Positions 27,740 to 38,075 are shown, counted from the stretch's first letter. The stretch is 64,000 nucleotides of DNA from Oligoflexales bacterium (GCA_947494335.1 CANLUT010000002.1:124001-188000); one strand, 5' to 3'. The notes: a model not told the origin generated them from the sequence alone. A program made the numbers and translations.

Positions 27740-27789
27740 AAAAGATGAGGTAGTAGGCGCATTTTTGCGTCAGAGCTAAGGAGGGCACC

Positions 27790-29856
27790 ATGAATGCAAA
27801 AGAAATTATATCGACAGTCAAAGGCGGAGGTTTTGATAAACAGTACGCCGAGCTTCATTGGAGCGGATCCTTTGAAGACTATCTGAACATGGTCATCGAA
27901 CACCCTCAAATTGCACGTACAGCATTCCAAAGAATGTATGACATGATTGCAAGCTACGGTAGCAGGCAATTTAAAGAGTACAAAAAGGAAATTACTCATT
28001 GGAATTTCTTCGATGATCCAATTGAAAACGGCAAAGACGCCATATTCGGTCTCGATGTTCACCTCATGAAACTAGTGAACACGATCAAGGCTGCGGCCGC
28101 AGGTTATGGGCCTGAAAAACGCGTTATTCTTCTGCACGGACCTGTAGGCTCCTCGAAGTCAACGATTGCTCGCCTCTTGAAAAAAGGTCTCGAAACTTAT
28201 TCGCGGACTCCTGAAGGAGCAATGTACACCTACACATGGGTCAACCTCGCTGAAGTATTGAAAATGGAAGACACCATGCGCTCACCCATGAATCAAGACC
28301 CACTGTACTTGATTCCACCAGAGCGTCGCGATGCTGTGATGGCCGTCATCAACAAGGGCCGTGATCGCTCAGCGCAGGTTAGGATGGAAGGAGATCTTTC
28401 TCCAGCATGTCGGTATGTCTACACGGAGCTCATGCGTTACTACCAAGGTGACTGGGAAAAAATCATTCACAATCACATCACAGTCCATCGTCTCATCCTC
28501 AGTGAGCGAGACCGTATCGGGATCGGCACGTTCCAACCTAAAGACGAGAAAAACCAGGACAGCACCGAACTCACCGGTGACATTAACTACCGAAAGATCG
28601 CTGAGTATGGATCTGACTCAGATCCTCGAGCATTTAACTTCGACGGAGAATTCAACATCGCCAATCGCGGCATGATTGAGTTCATTGAGGTACTCAAACT
28701 TGACGTTGCATTCCTCTACGACCTACTGACTGCCAGCCAAGAGCACAAGATCAAGCCAAAAAAGTTTGCTCAGTGTGACATCGATGAAGTGATTATTGGT
28801 CATACGAATGAGCCAGAATACAAAAAACTTCAAAGCAATGAGTTCATGGAAGCCCTTCGCGATCGTACAGTCAAAATCGACGTCCCATACATCACAAAGC
28901 TGAAGGAAGAAGTTCGCATCTACGAGAAAAGCTTTAATGCTAACACAGTCCCGCACATTCACATTGCGCCGCACACTCTCGAAATGTCAGCCATGTGGGC
29001 CGTCTTAACGCGCCTTGAGGAGCCCAAAAAAGCAAACCTTACGTTGATGCAGAAGCTCAAGCTTTATAACGGGAAAACCACACAGCAATTCACAGAGGAC
29101 AACGTCAAAGAGCTTCGCAAAGAGGCCGTTCGCGAAGGTCTTGATGGAATCTCTCCTCGCTATATCCAAGACAAAATTTCCTCTGGTCTTGTTCTCGACA
29201 AAGGCAAGGGCTGCATCAATCCATTCATTGTTTTAAATGAAATGGAATCTGGACTCAAAGCCCACTCACTTATCAATGACGAAGAACTTCGCAAGCGCTA
29301 TAGGGAACTCTTAAGTGAAGTTAAGCGCGAGTATGAAGACATCGTCAAGCACGAGGTTCAGCGCGCAATTTCTGCGGACGAAAATGCGATCGACAAGCTT
29401 TGTGGAAACTACATTGATAACATCAAGGCTTACATTCAGCGCGAAAAGGTCAAAAATCCCTTTACATCTCAGGCTGAAGATCCAGATGAACGTCTCATGA
29501 GATCGATTGAAGAGAAAATCGACATCTCTGAAAACCGCAAAGACGATTTCCGCAGGGAAATCATGAACTACATCGGCGCCATGGCGATTGAAGGCAAAAC
29601 GTTTGACTTTAGAAGTAACGAGCGCCTGCACAAAGCCTTAGAGCTCAAGCTTTTTGAGGATCAAAAAGATACCATTAAGCTAACTGTCCATGTATCCAAA
29701 GTTGTCGACAAGGAAGCTCAAGCCAAAATTGATGTCGTCAAAAACCGACTGATCAAAAACTATGGTTACTGCGATATCTGTGCAAGTGATGCACTCGGAT
29801 TTGTTGCGAGTATTTTTGCCCGCGGCGACATGCTAAAAGACAAAGATCGAAGTTAA
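27790..29856 (+). CDS. prkA: PrkA family serine protein kinase
   Basis: 688 residues. The N-terminal AAA-type domain has Walker [21 protein letters not shown] at about 115-135, and the C-terminal half is the PrkA-specific region ([20 protein letters not shown]). PrkA/YeaG is a stress-linked protein; in Escherichia coli it acts with YeaH during nitrogen starvation, and in Bacillus it is tied to sporulation. The next genes, yeaH and spoVR, form the classic three-gene set. A good sigma-70 promoter and AAGGAGG precede it. Confidence 0.96.
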   Translation: MNAKEIISTVKGGGFDKQYAELHWSGSFEDYLNMVIEHPQIARTAFQRMYDMIASYGSRQFKEYKKEITHWNFFDDPIENGKDAIFGLDVHLMKLVNTIKAAAAGYGPEKRVILLHGPVGSSKSTIARLLKKGLETYSRTPEGAMYTYTWVNLAEVLKMEDTMRSPMNQDPLYLIPPERRDAVMAVINKGRDRSAQVRMEGDLSPACRYVYTELMRYYQGDWEKIIHNHITVHRLILSERDRIGIGTFQPKDEKNQDSTELTGDINYRKIAEYGSDSDPRAFNFDGEFNIANRGMIEFIEVLKLDVAFLYDLLTASQEHKIKPKKFAQCDIDEVIIGHTNEPEYKKLQSNEFMEALRDRTVKIDVPYITKLKEEVRIYEKSFNANTVPHIHIAPHTLEMSAMWAVLTRLEEPKKANLTLMQKLKLYNGKTTQQFTEDNVKELRKEAVREGLDGISPRYIQDKISSGLVLDKGKGCINPFIVLNEMESGLKAHSLINDEELRKRYRELLSEVKREYEDIVKHEVQRAISADENAIDKLCGNYIDNIKAYIQREKVKNPFTSQAEDPDERLMRSIEEKIDISENRKDDFRREIMNYIGAMAIEGKTFDFRSNERLHKALELKLFEDQKDTIKLTVHVSKVVDKEAQAKIDVVKNRLIKNYGYCDICASDALGFVASIFARGDMLKDKDRS

Positions 29857-29880
29857 TACCGACGGGAAGGACCTTGAGTC

Positions 29881-30996
29881 ATGCCAAACAACATGGAATC
29901 GGACCTCAACCGATTCCGAAAAATTGTGAGAGGCAAAATCAAGCAGGAGCTGAGACGCTTCGTTGCTAATGGTGAACTTATTGGTCGCCAAGGCAAGAAG
30001 CTGGTCAGCATTCCTCTTCCTCGCATTGATTTGCCGCGCTTTCAGTTTGGCAGTGGCGACGGTGGCGGCGTAGGGCAGGGCAAAGGCGATGTTGGGGACG
30101 AGGTCGGACAAGGTCAAGGTGAGCCACAGCCTGGACAAGGTGAAGCAGGGCAGGGGGAAGGCCAGCATGCTCTAGAGGTCGAAGTTTCCTTGGAGGAACT
30201 TGCGTCTCTTCTTAGCGAAGAGTTAGAGCTGCCCAATATTGAGAACAAGGGCAAAAAAAACGTAGACAGCAAGCACTACAAATACACTGGTATCGTGACC
30301 CAGGGCCCAGAATCTCTGCGACACTTCAAGAAAACATACCGGGAAGCCTTAAAGCGAACGATTGCCAGTGGCAAGTATGACCCCAAAAATCCGATTGTTG
30401 TGCCGATCAAAGACGACAAACGCTACCGAAGTTTTAAAGTATACAATGAGCCTGTCGCCAACGCTGTCATCATCTACATGATGGACGTCTCCGGGTCGAT
30501 GGGAGACGAACAAAAAGAGATCGTTCGTCTTACAAGCTTTTGGCTAGATACGTGGCTACAAAGTCAGTACACGGGACTTGATCGTCGTTATATTATTCAC
30601 GATGCAACAGCGCGCGAGGTCGATCAAAACACTTTTTATCGGACACGCGAGTCTGGCGGTACATTGATCAGTTCCGCGTACCGTCTTGCCTTGAAAATGA
30701 TGGAGGATGATTACCCCGTCGACGAGTGGAATATTTATCTTTTTCACTTCTCCGACGGTGACAACTGGTCGGGCAATGATACTAACGAGTGTATGAAAAT
30801 GCTTGAGGCAGACATCATGCCTAAAGCAAATTTATTTTGTTATGGCCAAGTTGAAAGTAGATATGGATCGGGTCAGTTCTTGAGAGACCTCCAAAAGCAT
30901 TTCGGCGAGGACAACAATAAACTGACGCTTTCACAAATTAAAGACCGCGACGCTATCATGGATGCTCTGAAAATTTTCTTGGGCAAAGGAAAGTGA
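29881..30996 (+). CDS. yeaH: YeaH/DUF444 family protein
   Basis: 371 residues, slightly shorter than Escherichia coli YeaH. After an N-terminal basic part it has a Gly/Gln-rich linker (about 58-98, repeats of GQG and GEG), then [20 protein letters not shown] and a von Willebrand A-like domain with MIDAS-type [32 protein letters not shown] and [19 protein letters not shown]. YeaH is the partner of PrkA. It lies 24 bases after prkA and two bases before spoVR. Confidence 0.95.
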   Translation: MPNNMESDLNRFRKIVRGKIKQELRRFVANGELIGRQGKKLVSIPLPRIDLPRFQFGSGDGGGVGQGKGDVGDEVGQGQGEPQPGQGEAGQGEGQHALEVEVSLEELASLLSEELELPNIENKGKKNVDSKHYKYTGIVTQGPESLRHFKKTYREALKRTIASGKYDPKNPIVVPIKDDKRYRSFKVYNEPVANAVIIYMMDVSGSMGDEQKEIVRLTSFWLDTWLQSQYTGLDRRYIIHDATAREVDQNTFYRTRESGGTLISSAYRLALKMMEDDYPVDEWNIYLFHFSDGDNWSGNDTNECMKMLEADIMPKANLFCYGQVESRYGSGQFLRDLQKHFGEDNNKLTLSQIKDRDAIMDALKIFLGKGK

Positions 30997-30997
30997 C

Positions 30998-32491
30998 ATG
31001 TACGTCAACACCAAACTTCCCCCAGATCTAGCAGATACTGTTGCCCATCTTGAAGAGGTGGCGCGCAATGCGGGCCTTGATTTCTTTCCAACGATCTTTG
31101 AGCTTGTTGACTATAACCAACTTTCCGAAATCGCCTCTTACGGCGGGTTCCCCACACGCTACCCGCACTGGAAGTTTGGGATGGAGTACGACAAGCTTTC
31201 AAAAAGCTATGAGTATGGTCTAAGTATTATTTATGAAATGGTGATTAACAATAACCCATGCTATGCGTATCTACTTCGCGCTAATAGCATGGTGTTCCAA
31301 AAGACTGTAATCGCTCACGTCTATGGTCACTGTGATTTCTTCAAAAATAATTACTACTTTTCCCGCACTAATCGAAAAATGCTCGATCAGATGGCCAACC
31401 ATGCAACCTTCGTGCGTAGAGCTATCAATGAAATTGGCCAGGACACAGTCGAAACATTTTTAGATACATGCTTAAGCATTGAAAACCTGATCGATATAAC
31501 CGCACCCTATAGATCTCCAGCTTCAGCTCCGGTCAAAGACAGTCTTGGAATCGACTCCGCAGTCCATGTCCCCAAAATTGAAACAAAGGGTTACCTGGAC
31601 TCCTACATCAATCCAAAGGACTTCATGGCCGCACAAAAAGATCGCCTGGAGAAGGAGCAGCAAAAGTCAAAGAGCTTCCCAGAAAATCCAGAGCGCGATG
31701 TGCTCAAGTTCCTGATCGATAACGCACCCGTTGCAGGATGGCAGAAAAGGATATTGGAGATCATTCGCGATGAGGCTTATTACTTTGCGCCGCAAGGGCA
31801 GACGAAAATCATGAATGAAGGATGGGCCACCTACTGGCACAGCATGATGATGACAAAACTTAGCCCTCTCGATGAGAGCGAGATCGTCGACTACTGCGAT
31901 CACTATGCCGGAGTCGTAGCCGCCGCCCCAGGCTCGATCAACCCATATAAAATTGGCGTTGAACTGCTTCGTCACATCGAGCGCAGATGGGACCGGGGGC
32001 AGTATGGGCTGGATTATTTAAATTGCGACGACCCCAAAACCCGAGCCGAATGGGACACCAAAGCCGGTCTTGGAAGAAAAAAAATCTTCGAGGTGCGGAG
32101 GTTTCACAACGACTTGACATTCATCGATGAATTCATGGATGAAGACTTTTGCCACGAGCACAAGCTGTTTTTGTACGATTTTGACAAGAGAACCGGCAAA
32201 TACTCTATATCAAGTCGGGAGTTCAAACCCATTAAGCAAAAACTTCTTCAGCAGCTGACCAACTTTGGGCAACCAATTATTGCTGTTGTAGACGGCAACT
32301 TTAAAAACAGAGGCGAGCTGCTTCTGCGTCACGAACACAACGGAACCGATCTCAAGCAAGATTTCACCATGGAAACATTGCGAAATATTCATCGAGTTTG
32401 GACCAGACCGGTTTATTTGGAAACAGTCATTGAGGATGTTAAACGAAGAGTATCATTTGATGGGAAGAGTCATGATATCGAAAAAATTTAA
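30998..32491 (+). CDS. spoVR: SpoVR family protein
   Basis: 497 residues, the usual length. Family motifs: FEVDYNQLSEIASYG-like region (FELVDYNQLSEIASYGGFP), VIAHVYGHCDFFKNNYYFSR, PERDVLKFLIDNAP and IMNEGWATYWHSMMMTKL with metal-type His and Glu residues. SpoVR acts in spore cortex formation in Bacillus and is co-regulated with prkA-yeaH in many non-spore formers. The start ATG 30998 follows the yeaH stop immediately. The downstream FlgT-like gene overlaps its end by 20 bases. Confidence 0.96.
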   Translation: MYVNTKLPPDLADTVAHLEEVARNAGLDFFPTIFELVDYNQLSEIASYGGFPTRYPHWKFGMEYDKLSKSYEYGLSIIYEMVINNNPCYAYLLRANSMVFQKTVIAHVYGHCDFFKNNYYFSRTNRKMLDQMANHATFVRRAINEIGQDTVETFLDTCLSIENLIDITAPYRSPASAPVKDSLGIDSAVHVPKIETKGYLDSYINPKDFMAAQKDRLEKEQQKSKSFPENPERDVLKFLIDNAPVAGWQKRILEIIRDEAYYFAPQGQTKIMNEGWATYWHSMMMTKLSPLDESEIVDYCDHYAGVVAAAPGSINPYKIGVELLRHIERRWDRGQYGLDYLNCDDPKTRAEWDTKAGLGRKKIFEVRRFHNDLTFIDEFMDEDFCHEHKLFLYDFDKRTGKYSISSREFKPIKQKLLQQLTNFGQPIIAVVDGNFKNRGELLLRHEHNGTDLKQDFTMETLRNIHRVWTRPVYLETVIEDVKRRVSFDGKSHDIEKI

Positions 32492-34232
32492 AGCATTCCT
32501 TATCGTCTGCCTGACAGCGCTCATTGGTGCAGCATCATCTGCGCTCGCACAAGGCAATCAAAGTAGCGCATCACAACTGCCGATCTTACATTATGCCGGC
32601 GTTATCCCGGTGCAGTGGGATAAGTCAGAAGCTTGGGGTGATCTTAGCCACCTCAAAAAATCTCTGGGCGGTGAGTTTTCTGACGCAGTACGTCAAAGCA
32701 AGCGTTTTGTTGTTCTAAACGATGACTTGGTAGCCACGCTTTGGAAAAGTGCCGCTGGCCGCAAAGAGCTCGAGAAAGATTATGAGCTGAGTGTTTATGC
32801 CAGCCTTGATGTCAGCGCCAGAGGAGACATGGTTATCTTGACCGCACGGCTTCTATCCCCATCTCTTCAGACAAGACTTCAGGAGAGCGATGTGCTATCG
32901 CGAAGGTCTCTGTCGGAATTAACACGCGAACAGTCCTCGGCCCGTCTATATGATCTTGTCATGCGCATGATTAATCGACTCCCTGTTGACGCGCATATCA
33001 TGAGCGTTAATGGTAGCTATGTCACATTGTCAGGAGGCTCTGATCAGGGCGTCAGGATTGGTAGTCAATTTGATGTTCACACGGCCACAGTCGAGAGTCT
33101 CCATCCCGCCAATGGCAGCTGGTTGTCATTCGCAAGTATAAAAACAGGACGCATTGAGATTATTGAGGTCAAAAAGCAGAGCTCAATCGGAAAAATTTCA
33201 TCTCTCGTCCACGACAATTCGATAAAGCCTGGGCACGGTGTCGTGATTGAGGCCATTTCTGGCAGAAGCCGATTTGCCAGAGCTGAGGAGAAAAGTGCTA
33301 TGGCTTCCGCCAAAGACTCAGACAGCGGCGTCATCGCGCAAGAGGCCCCCAAAGATACCGCACCAGCTGTTGTAAAATCGCCTGAAAAGCCTTCCGCGGC
33401 TGAAGCGTCGCCCGAAAAGAACAAAGCTCCATCGAAGCCCGATGAGCAGCTAGCTGCGCCACAGGAAAAGGAGAACGCTGAGCAGGCGCCCGTTCCTGCA
33501 GATACACAAAAAACTGCAGAGAAACCTGCTAGCGATGAAGCTCCAGAAACAGACAACTTTACGGCTAGGCTCATTCCCAAAGGCAGCGAACTAAGAACCT
33601 GGATTGGAATGAAGATGTGGTCTATTTCTGGGTCTTCAAGCGCGGCCGCACAACTTCCACCGTGGATCGTCAACTCGGCGGGCGGATCAGTTCACAGAAA
33701 GTTCTCTGACACAATTGATTGGAGTTACGGTCTAGACATTGGATTTGGGCCTACCGGTAAAGGAAGCTTCTTCGCGTATGATCTTCATGCATCTGGGCGT
33801 TGGCATTTATATCAAAAAGACATTCTACCCGGTGCAGATGACATATTCTTTGGATTGAACACCTCCTTGATTAGCACCCAAGTCAGCAAGGAAACTAGTG
33901 GTGGTTACGATATGACTATGGTGACCCTCAACATCGGCGTTCATGGCTGGGCTAAGCCTGAATTTATTGGCGACAAGATTGAGTGGACTGGAGAGATTTT
34001 TTATCCGCTCTACGTCTCCGGCCGTTTTGGTGTGCGCGGCTTCCGTCGCAACATCGAGACTGGTTCCAGCACCTCGTTCAAACTCGGCTCTTACGTAGGA
34101 GAGCGCCCTGAAGTAGGGTGGCAGTACGGAGCCGCTATCGAGTATGAATCCAGCGCATGGGACCTTACAAAATCTAAAACAGCCAAAGTAGGTTCCATGG
34201 GACTCATGGCTCTGGCGAGACGAAATATTTAA
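32472..34232 (+). CDS. Exported FlgT-like protein with C-terminal barrel-like domain
   Basis: 586 residues from ATG 32472, just behind GGGAAGAG; the frame is open upstream but this start gives a clean signal peptide (FKAFLIVCLTALIGAASSAL, cut near ALAQ). The first 270 residues resemble FlgT/TolB-type folds: an N-terminal alpha/beta part, then NGSYVTLSGGSDQGVRIGSQ FDV, a motif like the FlgT C-terminal domain. A Pro/Ala/Glu-rich linker (about 285-370) joins a C-terminal beta-rich domain of 200 residues ending KVGSMGLMALARRNI, probably an outer-membrane barrel. Overlap with spoVR implies co-expression with the stress operon. Exact role unknown. Confidence 0.8.
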   Translation: MISKKFKAFLIVCLTALIGAASSALAQGNQSSASQLPILHYAGVIPVQWDKSEAWGDLSHLKKSLGGEFSDAVRQSKRFVVLNDDLVATLWKSAAGRKELEKDYELSVYASLDVSARGDMVILTARLLSPSLQTRLQESDVLSRRSLSELTREQSSARLYDLVMRMINRLPVDAHIMSVNGSYVTLSGGSDQGVRIGSQFDVHTATVESLHPANGSWLSFASIKTGRIEIIEVKKQSSIGKISSLVHDNSIKPGHGVVIEAISGRSRFARAEEKSAMASAKDSDSGVIAQEAPKDTAPAVVKSPEKPSAAEASPEKNKAPSKPDEQLAAPQEKENAEQAPVPADTQKTAEKPASDEAPETDNFTARLIPKGSELRTWIGMKMWSISGSSSAAAQLPPWIVNSAGGSVHRKFSDTIDWSYGLDIGFGPTGKGSFFAYDLHASGRWHLYQKDILPGADDIFFGLNTSLISTQVSKETSGGYDMTMVTLNIGVHGWAKPEFIGDKIEWTGEIFYPLYVSGRFGVRGFRRNIETGSSTSFKLGSYVGERPEVGWQYGAAIEYESSAWDLTKSKTAKVGSMGLMALARRNI

Positions 34233-34266
34233 ATTATTTTCGTAAGCCCATTTGGAGGCCTCCTTC

Positions 34267-34905
34267 ATGTCTTTAAGGTTTGTTGTCACTTTTTATGTCC
34301 TTTTATCGATGAGTTGCTGCAAGTCAACGGCCGCGGCAAAATCAGGCGAGCTGTCAGGAGCTGACGAAAAAGCTCAGAAAATTATGGTTCAAGGCTATGA
34401 CCTGTCTGGTCTTCAAACGCTAGAAGCCGCGCGCAAAGATATGATTTGTACGACCGTACTTCGACCTGAAGAGGCCGCTTGCCAAGCTGCGCGCGGCAAG
34501 ACTATTTGGGCGGATAAGTGCAAGCCCCTGTGCTCCCTGCCAATTGCCCCAAAGGGCAAAGTTGCTGGCTATAATTTCAGTTCATTTGTGATCGCAGAGG
34601 CCTTGGCTCCGGACATGGTTTGTGCTGCAGTTGTTTCAGCGGAGGAAGAGGCTTGCTTTGAACGAGGCGGGAAAACTCAGGTCGCAGCAAAATGTAAGCA
34701 TCTTTGCTCTTTGCCAATTGCTAGTGAGGGAAAAATCTCAGGATTTAATTTTAATGGCCCAAAACTTAATGTCGCGCCACTTCCAAAGGGCACAATGTGT
34801 ACCCAAGTCGTTCGACCCGAAGAAGAGGCATGCAGGAAAGCTGGTGGGAAAACCCTCATGGCCGAAAAATGCGAGGCCTTATGCACTGTGATCATCAACA
34901 AGTAG
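34267..34905 (+). CDS. Cysteine-rich triple-repeat exported protein, unknown function
   Basis: 212 residues from ATG 34267, eight bases after GGAGG at 34254-34258. A short hydrophobic start ending LLSMSCCKST suggests an imperfect lipobox. The rest is three tandem repeats of about 57 residues, near 41-95, 96-152 and 153-212. Each has the same four cysteines in the pattern MxC, EEeAC, KC, LC (DMICTTVLRPEEAACQ; DMVCAAVVSAEEEACF; GTMCTQVVRPEEEACR) with GGKTxxAeKCxxLCsLPIA between units. Two disulphides per unit would fit a small rigid periplasmic module. I do not recognise the family. A strong terminator follows. Confidence 0.85.
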   Translation: MSLRFVVTFYVLLSMSCCKSTAAAKSGELSGADEKAQKIMVQGYDLSGLQTLEAARKDMICTTVLRPEEAACQAARGKTIWADKCKPLCSLPIAPKGKVAGYNFSSFVIAEALAPDMVCAAVVSAEEEACFERGGKTQVAAKCKHLCSLPIASEGKISGFNFNGPKLNVAPLPKGTMCTQVVRPEEEACRKAGGKTLMAEKCEALCTVIINK

Positions 34906-34926
34906 TCTTCATTATGACATGACAGC

Positions 34927-34951
34927 AAAAGCCTCCATTTTGGGGGCTTTT
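34927..34951. terminator. Bidirectional intrinsic terminator
   Basis: AAAAGCCTCC, loop ATTTT, GGGGGCTTTT forms a ten-pair stem with one G-T wobble. An A-run at the left and a T-run at the right let it stop transcription from the triple-repeat gene on the plus strand and from the LpxH-like gene on the minus strand. Confidence 0.85.
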
Positions 34952-34980
34952 TATTCTTCAAGTAATTTAGTGTTGGTTTT

Positions 34981-35721
34981 TTATTGGGCTAAAATTCTTG
35001 ATATCGAACCATCTTCAGTAACGACGAGACATGACGGTTCATCCCAACTCGACACACTGAGCATACGTTTTCCATCACCTAAGTCCTCATCGTAAGGATG
35101 ATGGAAGTGTCCAAAAATAATCACATCACCACCGGCGGCGACCAACTGCTGTTTTGCGCATGATCCGATCAACTCGTGTCGAAGCACGCGGTATTTGTCT
35201 TTTTTTCTAGATGTTGTTGCAAACCAAAGAGTGAATTGATCAAGAAGCCACTGCGGGACACAGAAAGCCACAAAACTGACAAGCCAGCTTCTTATAAGCG
35301 CTCTAAATAGCTCATATTTGAAATCCTTTTGCAGCAGGTCGCCGTGAGCGATCAGGAATTTTTTCCCTTGGGGACTCATCCAAACTCGTCCGTGACTCGG
35401 GACTACATCGAAACGAAACTTTTTTTGAACTGAGTCCATGCCAAATTCATGGTTACCTTCGACAAACCAAACCAATGCGCCACTTGCGGCCAACTTGTCT
35501 AAACCATGAAGTAGCCGCGAATACTTGTTTTGGAAATATGATCCCCAACCAAAGAAGAAATCAAAAATGTCGCCATTCAATACAAGTGTCTTGGTCTTCT
35601 TCTCGGCGGCTAATTCCACTAATTGACAAAGCAACAGGTAACGCTCGTCCGTTTCTGTTCTCACGTGGACATCACTGGCGACAACCAATGCTGGATTTTC
35701 AGGAAGTTGAAACGTCTTCAA
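34981..35721 (-). CDS. LpxH-like UDP-2,3-diacylglucosamine pyrophosphatase / metallophosphoesterase
   Basis: 246 residues. Calcineurin-type metal motifs are all visible: VVASDVHVRTETDERYL (D-x-H), TLVLNGDIFDFFFGWG (GD), WFVEGNHEFGM (GNHE/D), FLIAHGDLLQKD (H-GD) and IIFGHFHHPYDEDLG (GHxH). The size and the GDIFDFF form suit LpxH, which removes UMP from UDP-2,3-diacylglucosamine in lipid A synthesis on the inner face of the inner membrane. Specificity cannot be fixed by eye because other small phosphoesterases share these motifs. It ends 30 bases from the shared terminator and is divergent from the outer-membrane protein gene. Confidence 0.82.
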   Translation of the reverse strand: MKTFQLPENPALVVASDVHVRTETDERYLLLCQLVELAAEKKTKTLVLNGDIFDFFFGWGSYFQNKYSRLLHGLDKLAASGALVWFVEGNHEFGMDSVQKKFRFDVVPSHGRVWMSPQGKKFLIAHGDLLQKDFKYELFRALIRSWLVSFVAFCVPQWLLDQFTLWFATTSRKKDKYRVLRHELIGSCAKQQLVAAGGDVIIFGHFHHPYDEDLGDGKRMLSVSSWDEPSCLVVTEDGSISRILAQ

Positions 35722-35860
35722 AAGGATTTAGATTCCTCAAATTTAAGTTGTTCAGAGCATAGGATAACCTTCTGTAACGCCAAGGTGAAGCGGGAGTTTT
35801 TTCACATTTGCCAATAACCCCAATGTAAATAAACCATAGACCCCGGCCGATCTACCCTTT

Positions 35861-37138
35861 ATGCGAGTTTATTCCTTAAATTTTTGGCTATTAGCTGTTT
35901 GGCGTATTGCGTCGTTGAGCGCCATCACTATACCTGTTGCGACCCCCGTGGCCATTGCGGAGACCACAAACAAACGAATGATCTTGCCGGGAGCTCGAGC
36001 GCAAGCCCTAGGGGGCGCGTTTACAGCAGTGGCAGATGACGCCTCAGCAAGCTGGTACAATCCGGCAGGCCTAGGTCACCTTAAAGGCCCAGGATTTAGT
36101 CTCACGGTAAATAACTATTCTCGGTCGCGTAAAGAAATATCTGGCATCACAGCCAACTCAAAGATCTCTGAAAACTCGGCCTCTATTTACCCAGGATTTG
36201 CTGGAAGCCACGCCTCGTTTGGGCGGTTCACTTTTGGATGGTCCTACTTTACGGTTGAGCAGCAAAATACCGACGAATCACAAACTCTGAATATTCCAGC
36301 GAGCTCCTCCGCATCTGCTTTTGAATATCACCGTTCTGAGTTGACGTCCGGAAATTTGATGTACGCTGGCCTTAGTGGTGCCTTTTCGCTTGGTAAGAAC
36401 TTTTCCATCGGTGCTAGCGAATTTTATTACCGTCGCCAAAAGCAGACAGCGCTCAAAGAACGGTCCCTGTTCAATGATGGAGTTTTCTACGACAGCTTTG
36501 TAAGGCAAAGTACAAGCAACGAAGGCACTCTCACCAACGCTGGCCTCATGTTCAAGTCGGATGTCTTTAGCCTTGGCCTTTCTGCTCGCATACCAAAGGC
36601 ACTCTCAGATATGACTGACTTTGAAACTAGCTCAATCATATCGACTGGCTCATCACCGGAGCTATCGTCAACGGATGGAACGACTCGTAGAGAAGATGAG
36701 CTCATCGTCCGGACTTGGTCCCTCGGCTTAGCCATTCGTCCTCGCCCCTGGTTATTATTCAGCGCCGACGTGTTGCACTATCCAGCAACCAAGACCCCTT
36801 GGGCCAGTGAAGGGGGCTTTGACACGATTGCCGTCACTGATTGGAGCTCGGGAATAGAACTTACGGCGGGCCCAATTTTATTAAGCGGCGGACTTTTCAC
36901 GAATAGCTCACTTGTTGCAGACCCAAAGCCTTCCCTAGTTGCCAGCCCACCAGGCAAAGTCGATTACCAAGGGTTTAGTGCGGGAATAGGTTTAAAAACT
37001 AGGCAGTCAGAAACCCAGCTAATCATGGTAAGGCAACGAGGAACTGGCCAAACGCAGCTTGTGCAGGGAAACCTTAATCTGCAGGATATCTCAATAGAAA
37101 CGCAGAGTTTTAGCCTATCCAGTCGATATTTGTTCTGA
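35861..37138 (+). CDS. OmpP1/FadL-like outer-membrane protein
   Basis: 425 residues. A signal peptide-like start (LLAVWRIASLSAITIPVATP, VAIAE) is followed by LPGARAQALGGAFTAVADDA and SASWYNPAGLGHLKGP, the N-terminal hatch signature of the OmpP1/FadL/TodX family. The rest is beta-rich with alternating Ser/Thr/aromatics and ends with a phenylalanine (SLSSRYLF), as expected of a barrel. Such proteins carry long-chain fatty acids or other hydrophobic compounds across the outer membrane. No Shine-Dalgarno site is obvious before ATG 35861, so the start is not certain. Confidence 0.85.
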   Translation: MRVYSLNFWLLAVWRIASLSAITIPVATPVAIAETTNKRMILPGARAQALGGAFTAVADDASASWYNPAGLGHLKGPGFSLTVNNYSRSRKEISGITANSKISENSASIYPGFAGSHASFGRFTFGWSYFTVEQQNTDESQTLNIPASSSASAFEYHRSELTSGNLMYAGLSGAFSLGKNFSIGASEFYYRRQKQTALKERSLFNDGVFYDSFVRQSTSNEGTLTNAGLMFKSDVFSLGLSARIPKALSDMTDFETSSIISTGSSPELSSTDGTTRREDELIVRTWSLGLAIRPRPWLLFSADVLHYPATKTPWASEGGFDTIAVTDWSSGIELTAGPILLSGGLFTNSSLVADPKPSLVASPPGKVDYQGFSAGIGLKTRQSETQLIMVRQRGTGQTQLVQGNLNLQDISIETQSFSLSSRYLF

Positions 37139-37276
37139 CTCATCGCCGGGATCCCAGCGTCCGGGCAGGGTCTGCATTTTTAAAAGTCCGTGAAGTTCAA
37201 ATATCCAGTTGCGTGTAGTCCTTTTGCTGGGTTAAAACCGTACATTAACAAAGTTCATTGTTATCTGGAGTAAGAA

Positions 37277-37522
37277 ATGAGCAACCTTTCATTAGAAGAT
37301 CGCGTCAAGCAACTCGTCGTTAAGCAACTTGGCGTTGAGGAAAGCGCCGTTATTGGCAAAGCAAAGTTCATCGAAGACCTTGGCGCTGACTCATTAGATA
37401 TTGTTGAGTTGGTGATGGCGATGGAAGAAGCGTTCGGAGTGGACATCCCAGACGAAGAGGCTGAGAACATCCGCACCGTTGATGACGCTGTGCAGTTCAT
37501 CAAAAGAGCTGGCGAAGCCTGA
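37277..37522 (+). CDS. acpP: Acyl carrier protein
   Basis: 81 residues, acidic. The phosphopantetheine site Ser is in [20 protein letters not shown], followed by [20 protein letters not shown]. It carries growing acyl chains for fatty-acid and lipid A synthesis. GGAGTAAG precedes the ATG. A terminator hairpin follows. In many delta-proteobacteria fabF comes next; here rpiB does. Confidence 0.98.
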   Translation: MSNLSLEDRVKQLVVKQLGVEESAVIGKAKFIEDLGADSLDIVELVMAMEEAFGVDIPDEEAENIRTVDDAVQFIKRAGEA

Positions 37523-37531
37523 TAAGAAAAG

Positions 37532-37553
37532 CGGGGTCCTTACGAGGGCCCCG
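37532..37553 (+). terminator. Intrinsic terminator after acpP
   Basis: CGGGGTCC, loop TTACGA, GGGCCCCG makes an eight-pair GC-rich stem with one wobble; flanking AAGC and GCTT can extend it. The T-run behind is interrupted (TGCTTTAGGG), so it may leak into rpiB or act as a pause. Confidence 0.6.
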
Positions 37554-37607
37554 AATGCTTTAGGGCTTACATATTTTTTTGTACATCGTTCATAGGAGCT
37601 GTCATCC

Positions 37608-38075
37608 ATGGCGCTGACGATAGGACTTGGAGCCGATCACGCAGGCAAGGAACTAAAACAACTCATCGCGGAAATGCTGCGTCTTACGGAGCATCAAGTT
37701 GTTGATTACGGAGTCGCTGCTGACTGCAAGACGTCTGTTGACTATCCAGACTATGCGTCAGCCGTTGCTAGCGATGTCTCGAGTGGAAAGACCGATGTCG
37801 GCATTCTCGTTTGTGGAACCGGCATAGGAATGCAGATGGCTGCCAACAAATATCCAGGCATTCGTGCCGCTGCTGTTTGGGACGAGTTTTCAACCCGCAT
37901 GGCAAAAGAGCATAATAACGCCAACATCCTTTGTCTTGGCGCCAGAACCACGAACTATATGCGCGCCACAGAGCTGGTAAAGCTATGGCTTGACACCCCG
38001 TTTGGCGGCAGCCGCCACCAAGCGCGTATCAATAAAATTCGCGAGATTGAGCGTAAAGTTGGCTCTAGTCACTAA
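37608..38075 (+). CDS. rpiB: Ribose-5-phosphate isomerase B
   Basis: 155 residues, as usual. RpiB/LacAB motifs: LGADHAGKELKQLI at the start, SGKTDVGILVCGTGIGMQMA with the catalytic Cys, KYPGIRAAAVWDEFSTRMAK and NNANILCLGARTTN. It interconverts ribose 5-phosphate and ribulose 5-phosphate. GGAG lies nine bases before the ATG. It leads into glyA, a conserved order. Confidence 0.95.
   Translation: MALTIGLGADHAGKELKQLIAEMLRLTEHQVVDYGVAADCKTSVDYPDYASAVASDVSSGKTDVGILVCGTGIGMQMAANKYPGIRAAAVWDEFSTRMAKEHNNANILCLGARTTNYMRATELVKLWLDTPFGGSRHQARINKIREIERKVGSSH

Noticed and set aside
27790-29856. PrkA considered as a possible AAA+ defence or phage ATPase
   Set aside because: The full PrkA C-terminal region and yeaH-spoVR neighbours make it the ordinary stress-response kinase.
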